DNA of 13,492 bases from SIG578 sp964508295 (GCA_964508295.1 CAZDSQ010000046.1:1-13492), one strand, 5' to 3'; positions 6,486 to 13,208 are shown, counted from the first letter of the stretch. A program made the numbers and translations. Notes: generated by a model from the letters alone, not told the origin.

Positions 6486-7445
6486 TTAGTCAAGAGGAAC
6501 CTCGTCGATATGCTCCTGCATAAACTTGAGCGTTTCCTCAATCGAAACGATACCTGTTGATGCGCCTATCTTCTGGATACAATGTGTTCCGACGGCGTTG
6601 GCAAACCGGCCGCTCTTTCTGTAACTCCAGCCCTGAGCAAGACCTGCCAAAAAGCCTGCGCAGAAAGAGTCGCCCGCACCTGTTGAGTCAACGGGTTTTA
6701 TCGACATATATGTAGGCAGGGTGTAGCGCTCTTTGCCCTTTTCGCAAATAAGCGCACCGTTTTTGCCGACTTTAATGATAACATTCTCTGCGCCAAGCTC
6801 AAACAGCTTATCGGCGATAGCGTCGGGGTCCTTGGGAGAAAGGCCTGTAAGTTTTACCGCCTCGTCAACGCTGGGCATAAAGAGGTCAAGATGAGGAATG
6901 ACCTCGCGGATTTTGGGGAGCCATACATCATCAAAGTCCCAAGCGGTATCCATAACGGTGTACTTGCCCTTTTCTCTTGCGCGGCGCATAAGCTCTGCGC
7001 AGGGAGCGCCGTCAAACGAGGTGAGCAGCATTGCGCCTGCAACAAAAACTATATCGCACTCATCGATAAGTTCATCGGGAATATCCGAAAGCTTGAAATC
7101 GGCGGCAGAACCGGGGTTGTAAAGGAAGCTGCGCTCGCCCTGAGAGCTGACGCAAACTATTGAAACGGTGGTATCAACATCGCCGCTGACAACACCCTTT
7201 ACATCAACGCCGTTTGCCTTGGCGGTATTTTTAACAAAATCTCCGAAGCTATCCTTGCCAACCTTGCAGGAAAGCACAACGGGAACGCCGAGCTTTGCAA
7301 GGTCGTTAGCGGCATTGGCAGCACAGCCGCCTACGTGTGTAGACGCCGATTTAATCGCCTTAAGCTCGCCCGGATTGGGAATGTTGTCGACGGGCGAAAC
7401 GATAACATCGGTTGTAACGCTTCCGACACAGAGAACTTTTTTCAT
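6486..7445 (-). CDS. PfkB/ribokinase-family carbohydrate kinase
   Basis: A 319-residue cytosolic kinase. The first PfkB signature region is at VGGCAANAANDLAKLG (38-53), and the second, with the anion hole and catalytic base, is D253-S-T-G-A-G-D259-S-F-C-A-G-F. KVGKNG (226-231) and PSVDEA (191-196) are typical ATP-side segments. The family phosphorylates sugars or nucleosides with ATP; neighbours suggest a ketose or related sugar. The substrate cannot be read from the sequence. Start ATG 7443-7445 has GGAG seven bases upstream. It lies 18 bases after the DUF3048 gene and 21 before the polyol-phosphate dehydrogenase gene in one transcript. Nothing looks broken. Confidence 0.9.
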   Translation of the reverse strand: MKKVLCVGSVTTDVIVSPVDNIPNPGELKAIKSASTHVGGCAANAANDLAKLGVPVVLSCKVGKDSFGDFVKNTAKANGVDVKGVVSGDVDTTVSIVCVSSQGERSFLYNPGSAADFKLSDIPDELIDECDIVFVAGAMLLTSFDGAPCAELMRRAREKGKYTVMDTAWDFDDVWLPKIREVIPHLDLFMPSVDEAVKLTGLSPKDPDAIADKLFELGAENVIIKVGKNGALICEKGKERYTLPTYMSIKPVDSTGAGDSFCAGFLAGLAQGWSYRKSGRFANAVGTHCIQKIGASTGIVSIEETLKFMQEHIDEVPLD

Positions 7446-7463
7446 TTTCTTTCTCCTCTTCTC

Positions 7464-8513
7464 TTAGTTGTAGGTAATCGTGTTGCTTGTGGAGATAATA
7501 GAAATCCAGCTTTTTCCTGCGGCTACGGTAAGCTCATTGCCATCAAGAGTATAATATTTTATCGGATCGCTGTAGTCACCCTTTTTCCATGTTATGTGAA
7601 CGATTTTTCCATCGCAGGCGTAGTAGCCTGTTCCCTGAGAAAGATCCATATCAAGTCTTCCGCTCTTATCAGCATTGGAGAGAGAGCCGATGGCGGTCTG
7701 AAGAACAAAAACATTCTTGACCGCGAGGGTCTCGCCGGTTGAAGCGTCTATATGATCTGCATCAAACTGTCCCTTCTTATAAAGGCCTGTCGCAGCATCG
7801 TAGGTATATGTCGCTTTGGTTGAGCCCGAAAAGGGAACGGTTATGCTTGTTGCAGTATTTCCGCCTGCTAAAACCGCGGCATTATCGCCAAACTTAAACG
7901 CGTCAGCAACATTTCCCTCGGTTTCAATCGAAAGTCTATCGATTGCTTTTTTAAGGCGCTCGCCGTCGGTAAAGGCGGTATGCTCGTAAGCATATTTTCC
8001 AACGCGGTCAGGATCGCGATACGACGCAGATGTTTTCATAAAGTTAAGGGTCTTGATTCCGTTATCGCTAATATAATTCAAGGAATAGGGACTGCCGCCG
8101 AAATGGCAGTAAATTGCATTGTGACCCATAGCGAGAGCAAGGTAATAATGTCTTGCCGAACGCAGTGAACCAAGGTCGGGAATCTTATCAACATCAGAGA
8201 AAAGCGCCAGAATTCTGGTTATTCCACCTTCTGCAATTGCCTCATAATAAAGATCCGCCGCCGCAATTCCTCTTTGAGGAAGCGACGCCTTTATGTTGTT
8301 GATCATAACACCTATAGGGCGTTTATTTTCAGCACTTTTTTCAAGCGTATATTCACCGGTCAGGTGGTTTAAAGCATATTCATTTTCCTGCACAGAAGCT
8401 TCGCTCTCTGTGCCCGCAGCAGCAGACGAGTTACCTGCTGTATCACCGGAAGTACAGGAAGCAAAAATTATGCCCATAGAAAGAGCAAGCATAAGCGCTA
8501 AGATCCTTTTCAT
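7464..8513 (-). CDS. DUF3048 (YerB-like) lipoprotein
   Basis: A 349-residue protein with a lipoprotein signal: two basic residues, a hydrophobic core, and the lipobox-like F17-A-S-C20. A low-complexity Ser/Ala/Glu linker (about 21-45) would carry the domain away from the membrane. The N-terminal DUF3048 domain starts at RPIGVMINN (65-73) and includes ADLYYEAIAEGGITR and GSLRSARHYYL; the C-terminal DUF3048 domain contains HITWKKGDY and ends with GKSWISII. B. subtilis YerB is the best-known relative; its role is not established to my knowledge. ATG 8511-8513 has AAAGGTGA upstream. It is the first gene after a good promoter and only 18 bases before a sugar kinase, an odd pairing of a surface lipoprotein with cytosolic sugar enzymes. 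Family call good, function unknown. Confidence 0.88.
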   Translation of the reverse strand: MKRILALMLALSMGIIFASCTSGDTAGNSSAAAGTESEASVQENEYALNHLTGEYTLEKSAENKRPIGVMINNIKASLPQRGIAAADLYYEAIAEGGITRILALFSDVDKIPDLGSLRSARHYYLALAMGHNAIYCHFGGSPYSLNYISDNGIKTLNFMKTSASYRDPDRVGKYAYEHTAFTDGERLKKAIDRLSIETEGNVADAFKFGDNAAVLAGGNTATSITVPFSGSTKATYTYDAATGLYKKGQFDADHIDASTGETLAVKNVFVLQTAIGSLSNADKSGRLDMDLSQGTGYYACDGKIVHITWKKGDYSDPIKYYTLDGNELTVAAGKSWISIISTSNTITYN

Positions 8514-8547
8514 TTCACATCACCTTTAAAACAAAATTATTTTTTCC

Positions 8548-8576
8548 ATTATACCGCAAAAGCCATATCTTTTCAA
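8548..8576 (-). promoter_or_regulatory. Promoter of the DUF3048-kinase-dehydrogenase-aldolase operon
   Basis: On the minus strand TTGAAA (8571-8576), a 17-base spacer and perfect TATAAT (8548-8553). The predicted start is about 30 bases before the DUF3048 start codon. No other promoter of this quality is visible inside the short gaps of the operon. Confidence 0.8.
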
Positions 8577-8586
8577 GTGGAAAGCG

Positions 8587-8618
8587 GCGCTTTTTTACTG
8601 TCTTTGCAAAAAAAGCGC
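8587..8618. repeat. Inverted repeat between divergent promoters
   Basis: GCGCTTTTTT (8587-8596) and its exact reverse complement AAAAAAGCGC (8609-8618) are separated by 12 bases. The site sits just upstream of the leftward operon promoter and overlaps the possible -35 of the rightward one, so it may be a regulator site. It is not placed downstream of any gene, which argues against a terminator. Confidence 0.5.
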
Positions 8619-8632
8619 GTTCTATTTAACAT
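8604..8632 (+). promoter_or_regulatory. Weak candidate promoter for the 147-residue protein gene
   Basis: TTGCAA (8604-8609), 17-base spacer, TAACAT (8627-8632). Both boxes are imperfect, and the leader would be about 50 bases. Tentative. Confidence 0.3.
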
Positions 8633-8688
8633 AATTTTCTCATATTGTTAATTGTATGAAATAAATTTGGAAAAAAGGTGAAATTACA

Positions 8689-9132
8689 ATGCAGAAGTTT
8701 TTGCTGCAGAGTATGTTTTTTACATTTTCGGAAAGCTTAGATCATCTTGAAGACAGGAGCAAACTCGAGGAAAATTACGAGAAACAGCTCAATTACTACT
8801 CTCGTCTTTTTGAGTCCGGCTCAGATGACGATGAAGAAAAACGTTCTCTTATTTGCGCAAGGTGCCTCATATCTGCGACAAGAAGCCTGCTTTATAAGGG
8901 GTATCTGAGCGAAAATGTCAGCGCAATAAGACACGAGCTCGACTGCCTATCCCCCGTTTTCAGCGGCAAGCAGATGACAAAAAAAGCTCTTACCTCACTT
9001 ATCGACAACCGAATTTCTCGGCTTACGCCAAAAAAGAGCGATGAAATGGTAGATGCGGTTTTGTTTATGTGCATATCCATGGCACCCAAATACTATTCGG
9101 AGGAAAAGAGCCTTGATAGAAAAATTTTATAA
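8689..9132 (+). CDS. Hypothetical protein, 147 residues
   Basis: I do not recognise a family. The protein is soluble and mostly helical in appearance, with no signal peptide or membrane segment. It has an acidic patch SGSDDDEEK (about 43-51), a leucine/alanine-rich middle with several cysteines, and a lysine-rich C-terminus. ATG 8689 follows AAGGTG by eight bases, a good ribosome site, and the frame is closed by TAA at 9130-9132. The gene overlaps the start of the M14 peptidase gene by 20 bases, and that gene's ribosome site (GGAGG) lies inside this one, so the two are co-translated. This suggests a partner or accessory protein of the peptidase. It is likely a real gene; role unknown. Confidence 0.72.
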   Translation: MQKFLLQSMFFTFSESLDHLEDRSKLEENYEKQLNYYSRLFESGSDDDEEKRSLICARCLISATRSLLYKGYLSENVSAIRHELDCLSPVFSGKQMTKKALTSLIDNRISRLTPKKSDEMVDAVLFMCISMAPKYYSEEKSLDRKIL

Positions 9133-10000
9133 AGAGACACCTTTTTATAAAAGCTATGTAAATAAACTCTGCTGCCTTACTCAAAAGTATCCTTTTTTAA
9201 AGCTTTTCGAGGCAGGGAGGTCACTGCAGGGGCGCAAGATATACGCCCTTTTCCTTGGAAATACCTGCCGCCCCGTTGTCTACGCGGCGGCATTTCACGC
9301 GCAGGAATGGCTGACCGAACTGCTCGCCTTACGCTTTTTGGAAGAGGTATGCGAGCTTATGCTGACAAAACGTGAGATACGCCGTGCCCTCTCTACCCGC
9401 GGGGCTATCTTTGTTCCGCTCGTAAATCCCGACGGAGTTGAGCTTGTTTTAAGTGGCGGAGAGTCGGCGGCAAACCTAAAACCGTTTGTCGACAGAATAA
9501 GCGGAGGGGATTACAGCAGTTGGCAGGCAAACGCGCGGGGCGTGGACATAAACCACAACTTTAACGCGGGGCACGCGCTCCTGCGAAAAATGGAAACTAC
9601 TGCGGGGATAACCGGTCCCGCTCCAAGACAGTTCGGCGGCTTAAAGCCGCACAGCGAGCCCGAAACCAAGGCACTTGTCGCCCTCTGCCGCCGCTTTAAC
9701 GCAAGCCGAGTTTACGCCCTGCACTCTCAGGGTGAGGAGATCTTTTACAGATACGGCTCGCACATTCCCGCGGGCTCCTCGGCAATAGCTCGTCTGCTTG
9801 CCGACACAAGCGGCTACACCCTACCAAACCAAAGCGGACTTGCGTCTCACGGCGGCTTTAAAGACTGGTTTATTTTAGAAACAGGCAGACCGGGCTTTAC
9901 AATAGAAATCGGCAGAGGAAAAAATCCTCTGCCGATAGATGAGCTTTCACCGATATTTGCAAGACTCTATGAAACGCTGATGCTAACGCTGGTTATTTAA
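9113..10000 (+). CDS. M14-family zinc peptidase, gamma-D-glutamyl-meso-diaminopimelate peptidase type
   Basis: A 295-residue protein with a complete M14 active site: zinc ligands H62-A-Q-E65 and H204 (ALHSQGEE), catalytic E265 (TIEIGRG), and structural motifs NPDGVEL (105-111) and ARGVDINHNF (141-150). The position usually occupied by the arginine that binds a free C-terminal carboxylate (N-R in carboxypeptidase A) is N147-H148, as I recall for the peptidoglycan DL-endopeptidase branch. No signal peptide and no LysM domain, so it probably acts in the cytosol on muropeptides, comparable to B. sphaericus endopeptidase II. The start is TTG 9113-9115, supported by GGAGG nine bases upstream; longer versions lack a ribosome site. 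It overlaps the preceding gene by 20 bases and its stop overlaps the convergent carboxypeptidase gene by 4 bases. A perfect hairpin lies in its last hundred bases. Confidence 0.87.
   Translation: MIEKFYKETPFYKSYVNKLCCLTQKYPFLKLFEAGRSLQGRKIYALFLGNTCRPVVYAAAFHAQEWLTELLALRFLEEVCELMLTKREIRRALSTRGAIFVPLVNPDGVELVLSGGESAANLKPFVDRISGGDYSSWQANARGVDINHNFNAGHALLRKMETTAGITGPAPRQFGGLKPHSEPETKALVALCRRFNASRVYALHSQGEEIFYRYGSHIPAGSSAIARLLADTSGYTLPNQSGLASHGGFKDWFILETGRPGFTIEIGRGKNPLPIDELSPIFARLYETLMLTLVI
9908..9936 (-). terminator. Hairpin inside the M14 gene, possible terminator of the convergent carboxypeptidase gene
   Basis: ATCGGCAGAGGA (9908-9919), loop AAAAA, TCCTCTGCCGAT (9925-9936): a perfect 12-base stem. 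On the minus strand it lies about 60 bases after the carboxypeptidase stop and is followed by TTCTATTGT, a weak U-rich stretch. On the plus strand no T run follows. There is no other terminator between the two convergent genes. Hairpin seen; termination inferred. Confidence 0.45.
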
Positions 10001-11331
10001 AACCTGCGCTTTTTGATAATGCTACGGTAACGCTGAGCGTTGTATTCCTGCCTTATTACAAGAAGAACATAAAGCAGTGCAAAGAAGATAAGCAGGCAAA
10101 GCGCAAGCTTTATCCAGACCGAAGTAAAGATATTCTTTACAAGGTTTAAGAGGTAAAGAAACTCGTTTTTCTTAACGTCCTCACCTGCAACAAGGTCGGC
10201 TATTCCGACAACCTCATCAGCCAGCTTTACCTCAACGTACCCCAAGACGTCACCCTTTTTGACAGGCGCCTCTACAAAGGTGTTGGTGTGCGGTATGACC
10301 TGCACGCTGGACGGGTCGATCTCATCAGGGATAAGCGCAACAACCTTTTCAGACGGATACAGAAGCAGCGAGTCGCTTTCTGAAGAAAGTCTTAACGGAA
10401 TCTGGGCGCAGAACTGGTCAGACGGGAGCAAGGTTTTGAGCGTAAACTTTTCAAACGCCCAGTCTAAGAGCTTTGCCGTTTCGGAAAAGGCATAGTTTTC
10501 ACTATAAACATTTCCGTCCTCGTCCTTATAAGCGGCACCAAGCATAACTGAAATATAATGATATCCGTTTTGCTCGGCGTACGCCGTAAAGCACCTGCCC
10601 GCAGGGGTCGTGGTGCCTGTTTTTAACCCTTTAATATAAGAGCGGTAATAGGTGGAGTTTTTAAGCATCATTTTATTGGTACTGACAAGCCACTCAGCCT
10701 CTCTCTTATTGGTTTTTCTTAATTGATAACTGTAGGTCGAGGCAATTTCTAATATCTCCTCATGCTTGATTGCCTCTTTTGCGATAAGATACATATCGTA
10801 GGCGGTCGTATAGTGATTGTCATCGTGTAGGCCGTGCGGGTTTACAAAGTTTGTATTAACCGCACCAAGTTCCTTTGCACGCTTATTCATCATATCAACA
10901 AAGTTATTTATACTCTGGTCGCCTAAGTAATCGGCAACTATTGCGGCCGCCTCGTTTCCTGACTGTAAGAGCATACAGTAAAGAAGCTCTCTTGCGGTAA
11001 GCTCCTCTCCCGCCAAAATGCCCGCGAGCGAAACGTTCATTGTTGAGAAAGTGCCAAGAATTGATGCCTTAGCGGTAATGACGGTGTTGTCAAGGTCTGG
11101 CACCATTTCGCAAAGGAGCAAGCAAGTCATAATCTTTGTAAGGGACGCGGGGTAAAGCTTCTGATCCTTGTTCTTTTCATATATGACCGTATCTGTATCG
11201 AGGTTTACAAGGTAAACGCCCTTTGCCGTAAGCTCAAAATCGGGCTTATATGTAGCGGCAGCGGAAGGGACAGACAAAAGAGTAAATGACAAAATAACAG
11301 CACAAATAAAAACAGAAATTATTTTTTTCAT
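9997..11331 (-). CDS. dacA: D-alanyl-D-alanine carboxypeptidase (PBP5/DacA family, peptidase S11)
   Basis: A 444-residue penicillin-binding protein. Signal peptide 1-26 (MKKIIS, hydrophobic core, cleavage near SAAA-T). Active-site motifs: S63-L-T-K66, S124-G-N126 and K237-T-G239. A PBP5-type C-terminal beta domain follows (about 300-395), then a membrane segment (about 406-426, LALCLLIFFALLYVLLV) and a short basic cytoplasmic tail (RSIIKKRRF). It removes the terminal D-alanine of peptidoglycan pentapeptides outside the cell. E. coli PBP5 is anchored by an amphipathic helix, whereas here a full transmembrane helix is present. ATG 11329-11331 is chosen because GGAGG is nine bases upstream and the signal peptide begins there; the open frame runs 18 codons further. 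Several S11 paralogues are usual in spore formers, so the symbol names the family only. Confidence 0.92.
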   Translation of the reverse strand: MKKIISVFICAVILSFTLLSVPSAAATYKPDFELTAKGVYLVNLDTDTVIYEKNKDQKLYPASLTKIMTCLLLCEMVPDLDNTVITAKASILGTFSTMNVSLAGILAGEELTARELLYCMLLQSGNEAAAIVADYLGDQSINNFVDMMNKRAKELGAVNTNFVNPHGLHDDNHYTTAYDMYLIAKEAIKHEEILEIASTYSYQLRKTNKREAEWLVSTNKMMLKNSTYYRSYIKGLKTGTTTPAGRCFTAYAEQNGYHYISVMLGAAYKDEDGNVYSENYAFSETAKLLDWAFEKFTLKTLLPSDQFCAQIPLRLSSESDSLLLYPSEKVVALIPDEIDPSSVQVIPHTNTFVEAPVKKGDVLGYVEVKLADEVVGIADLVAGEDVKKNEFLYLLNLVKNIFTSVWIKLALCLLIFFALLYVLLVIRQEYNAQRYRSIIKKRRF

Positions 11332-11359
11332 AGACAAATCCCTCCCTTGTGTGTATAAT

Positions 11360-11365
11360 ATTATA
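11360..11365 (-). promoter_or_regulatory. -10 box candidate of the D,D-carboxypeptidase gene
   Basis: A perfect TATAAT on the minus strand about 30 bases before the start codon, but with no recognisable -35 at 16-18 bases (the sequence there reads AGTGTG). The 127-base divergent gap up to 11458 also must hold the metallophosphoesterase promoter; TTGCAA at 11393-11398 with TAAATT 16 bases on is the best but weak candidate. Confidence 0.4.
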
Positions 11366-11458
11366 AGATAAGGTAATTGTATCACACTTTTTTTGCAAAA
11401 TAAAGAGAAAAAAGTAAATTTAACACATTCTATTTGAATTTGAAGGGGACGAGCAGTC

Positions 11459-12169
11459 GTGATCTATGTTACAGGCGATATGCACGGCGAGATTGAGCGC
11501 TTTTCACAGCGGGCTATAAAAAAATTAAAGGCTGAGGACACCCTTATTATCCTCGGCGATTTCGGTTTTCTCTGGAGCGGCAGCGAAGAAGAGGAAAAAA
11601 ACCTCGAGTTTATACGAAACCGCAGGTTTACTGTCTTGTTTCTTGACGGTACTCACGAAAACCACACAATGCTGGAGCGCTACCCTATCGCAAACTACTG
11701 CGGCGGCAAGGTGCGCGACCTTGGCGGTAACCTTAAAATGCTAATGCGCGGCGAGATCTACGAGGTCGAGAGCAAGAGTATCTTCGCCCTTGGCGGCGGA
11801 CAGAGTGCCGATCTTGAGTTTCGGACAGAGGGCGAGAGCTGGTGGCCTCAGGAGCTTCCATCAATGGAGGAAATTGACGCGGCAAGAGAAAAAATAAAGG
11901 CGCGCGGCAAGGTCGATTTTGTGCTCACCCACGACGCACCGCAGAAGATTAGAGTTTCCCTTTTTGGCAGAGATATCGAGGAGCACAGGCTCTCAAAGTT
12001 TTTGGACGAGGTTATGATGACGGTAAAATACGACAAGTGGTATTTCGGCTGTTATCACCTTGACAGAAAACTCACCCGCGCGCAGTACGGCGTTTACCAA
12101 AAGGTTCTCGAAATCACCACCCCCGAGAAAAAAGGCTTCTTTGCAAAGCTTTTTAAGAAAAAGAAATAG
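11459..12169 (+). CDS. Small calcineurin-like metallophosphoesterase
   Basis: A 236-residue cytosolic phosphoesterase. Motifs in order: G-D7-M-H9-G, G33-D34-F-G-F, L-D-G-T65-H66-E67, L-T-H158-D-A-P, and F-G-C198-Y-H200. The core family residues in motifs III and V are G-N-H-[DE] and G-H-x-H, so threonine replaces asparagine at 65 and cysteine replaces histidine at 198. The insert with GGKVRDLGG, LMRGEIYEV and SWWPQELPS is typical of a small Firmicutes subgroup I know from sequence. The substrate is unknown (nucleotides, phosphoproteins and phosphodiesters are all possible for the fold). Start is GTG 11459, with AAGGGG ten bases upstream; the ATG at residue 8 would cut motif I. The tail is lysine-rich (FFAKLFKKKK). 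A strong terminator follows. Confidence 0.88.
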   Translation: MIYVTGDMHGEIERFSQRAIKKLKAEDTLIILGDFGFLWSGSEEEEKNLEFIRNRRFTVLFLDGTHENHTMLERYPIANYCGGKVRDLGGNLKMLMRGEIYEVESKSIFALGGGQSADLEFRTEGESWWPQELPSMEEIDAAREKIKARGKVDFVLTHDAPQKIRVSLFGRDIEEHRLSKFLDEVMMTVKYDKWYFGCYHLDRKLTRAQYGVYQKVLEITTPEKKGFFAKLFKKKK

Positions 12170-12179
12170 CCACCACATT

Positions 12180-12209
12180 AAAAGGCTCCCTCTGATGAGG
12201 GAGCCTTTT
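12180..12209. terminator. Intrinsic terminator, bidirectional
   Basis: AAAAGGCTCCCTC (12180-12192), loop TGAT, GAGGGAGCCTTTT (12197-12209): a 13-base perfect stem ending in T's, 11 bases after the metallophosphoesterase stop. The minus strand also ends in TTTT, so it can serve the convergent dehydrogenase gene. Confidence 0.9.
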
Positions 12210-12213
12210 TCAC

Positions 12214-12233
12214 GGAAGGAGCAAGCCCCTTCC
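12214..12233. repeat. Second imperfect hairpin beside the terminator
   Basis: GGAAGG (12214-12219) pairs with CCTTCC (12228-12233), with an A/C mismatch and GC/GC pairs further in; one change would make it a perfect palindrome. From memory, similar GGGGCAAGCCCC-type and GGCTCCCTC-type pieces recur in intergenic DNA of Ruminococcaceae, so this and the adjacent hairpin may be parts of a dispersed repeat. Confidence 0.45.
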
Positions 12234-12245
12234 CTACAATAAGTG

Positions 12246-13109
12246 TTAACCTTTCATATCGCTATAAAGCTTTTCGGCGGTGCTGAAAATAAACTCCGCT
12301 TCGCTCTTTAGGCAGGTGTTAACTCTTTTCTTTTTAGGAAGTCCCCAAACGTCGAAAAGCCGTGGACCTATCCACTCGTTTTTGCCTGTAGCGTCAAAAA
12401 CGCCTTTGACGATAGAGAGCGCCGCCTTTTTGGGTTTCATAAAGATGGCTTTCATAGGGTACTTTATTACGGCGAAGATAAGCGGCGGGTAGTGCGCCGT
12501 AATACCGGTAAAGGTAATTCCCGGGTGAACTACCGAAAGTTTATTCCCACCCTCAAAAAGCCGATAGAGTGAAAACTGCAAAAACCGCTTTGAGTTGCCG
12601 TAAATAAGGCTCGGCTTTGTGCGGGTAGCGAAGTCTATATCATTCTCGTCGGTTTTGGAATAGTTGTGGGCGATGCTTGAAACGGCAACTACCTTAACTC
12701 CCGTGTCAGCAAGCTCCTTTACTATGTAGTACGGGGAAAGGAAGTTGATCTGAAAAACGTTTTCAAGCCCCAAGGCGCTCTTTTTGCGAGGAATGTGATA
12801 GGCACCTGCATTTAAAATTAAAACATCGGGCTTTATCTCTTTCAAAGCCTCTGCCGCCGCCTTTACGCTCTCGACATTTTCAAGATCAAGCGGAATATGG
12901 CGCACCGACACAGAGAGATGCTCTTTTAAAAGCATTTCTCGCAAAGCCGCGACCTTTTGGGGATTTCTGTCAAGGAGCACAAGCTCGGCACCCAAGGCGA
13001 CTAAAAATTTGCAAAGCTGCTGACCTATGCCGCCCGTCGAGCCGCTTATTGCAACAGTTTTGCCCGCAAGGCTTTCAGTATTTCGTTTTATCCATTTTTT
13101 AATATCCAT
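12246..13109 (-). CDS. Short-chain dehydrogenase/reductase (SDR)
   Basis: A 287-residue SDR. Cofactor motif S-G23-S-T-G-G-I-G29, adenine-side D-L pair at 75-76, N100-A-G-A, and catalytic S144/S145 with Y170-G-N-S-K174. D47-R48 after the second strand could fit either NAD (aspartate) or NADP (arginine). The serine-to-tyrosine gap of about 25 residues is longer than in classical SDRs and resembles the retinol-dehydrogenase/protochlorophyllide-reductase branch; V-V-H-P-G-I-T-F-T fits. The substrate is unknown. ATG 13107-13109 is the only sensible start, yet no ribosome binding site precedes it, and a near-consensus promoter places transcription start at or next to the ATG, so the mRNA is probably leaderless. 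Monocistronic, convergent with the metallophosphoesterase and divergent from uvrB. Confidence 0.88.
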   Translation of the reverse strand: MDIKKWIKRNTESLAGKTVAISGSTGGIGQQLCKFLVALGAELVLLDRNPQKVAALREMLLKEHLSVSVRHIPLDLENVESVKAAAEALKEIKPDVLILNAGAYHIPRKKSALGLENVFQINFLSPYYIVKELADTGVKVVAVSSIAHNYSKTDENDIDFATRTKPSLIYGNSKRFLQFSLYRLFEGGNKLSVVHPGITFTGITAHYPPLIFAVIKYPMKAIFMKPKKAALSIVKGVFDATGKNEWIGPRLFDVWGLPKKKRVNTCLKSEAEFIFSTAEKLYSDMKG

Positions 13110-13115
13110 AGCTAA

Positions 13116-13144
13116 ATTCTAACACCGCAAAAAATTTGTGTCAA
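13116..13144 (-). promoter_or_regulatory. Promoter of the SDR gene, leaderless arrangement
   Basis: On the minus strand a perfect TTGACA (13139-13144), a 17-base spacer and TAGAAT (13116-13121). Six bases separate the -10 box from the ATG (13109), so +1 should fall at or one base before the start codon. Confidence 0.75.
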
Positions 13145-13150
13145 GATGCC

Positions 13151-13179
13151 TTTAAATATCCAAATCTATGTGTTATACT
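13151..13179 (+). promoter_or_regulatory. Promoter candidate of uvrB
   Basis: TTTAAA (13151-13156), 17-base spacer, TATACT (13174-13179), about 30 bases before the uvrB start. No CGAAC-N4-GTTCG type LexA site is visible in the 99-base gap, so SOS control is not supported by this sequence. Confidence 0.5.
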
Positions 13180-13208
13180 ATAAATAACCTATCAAAAGGA
13201 GGCGCCCG

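Noticed and set aside
13110..13208. LexA site upstream of uvrB
   Set aside because: No matching palindrome is present in the short intergenic region.
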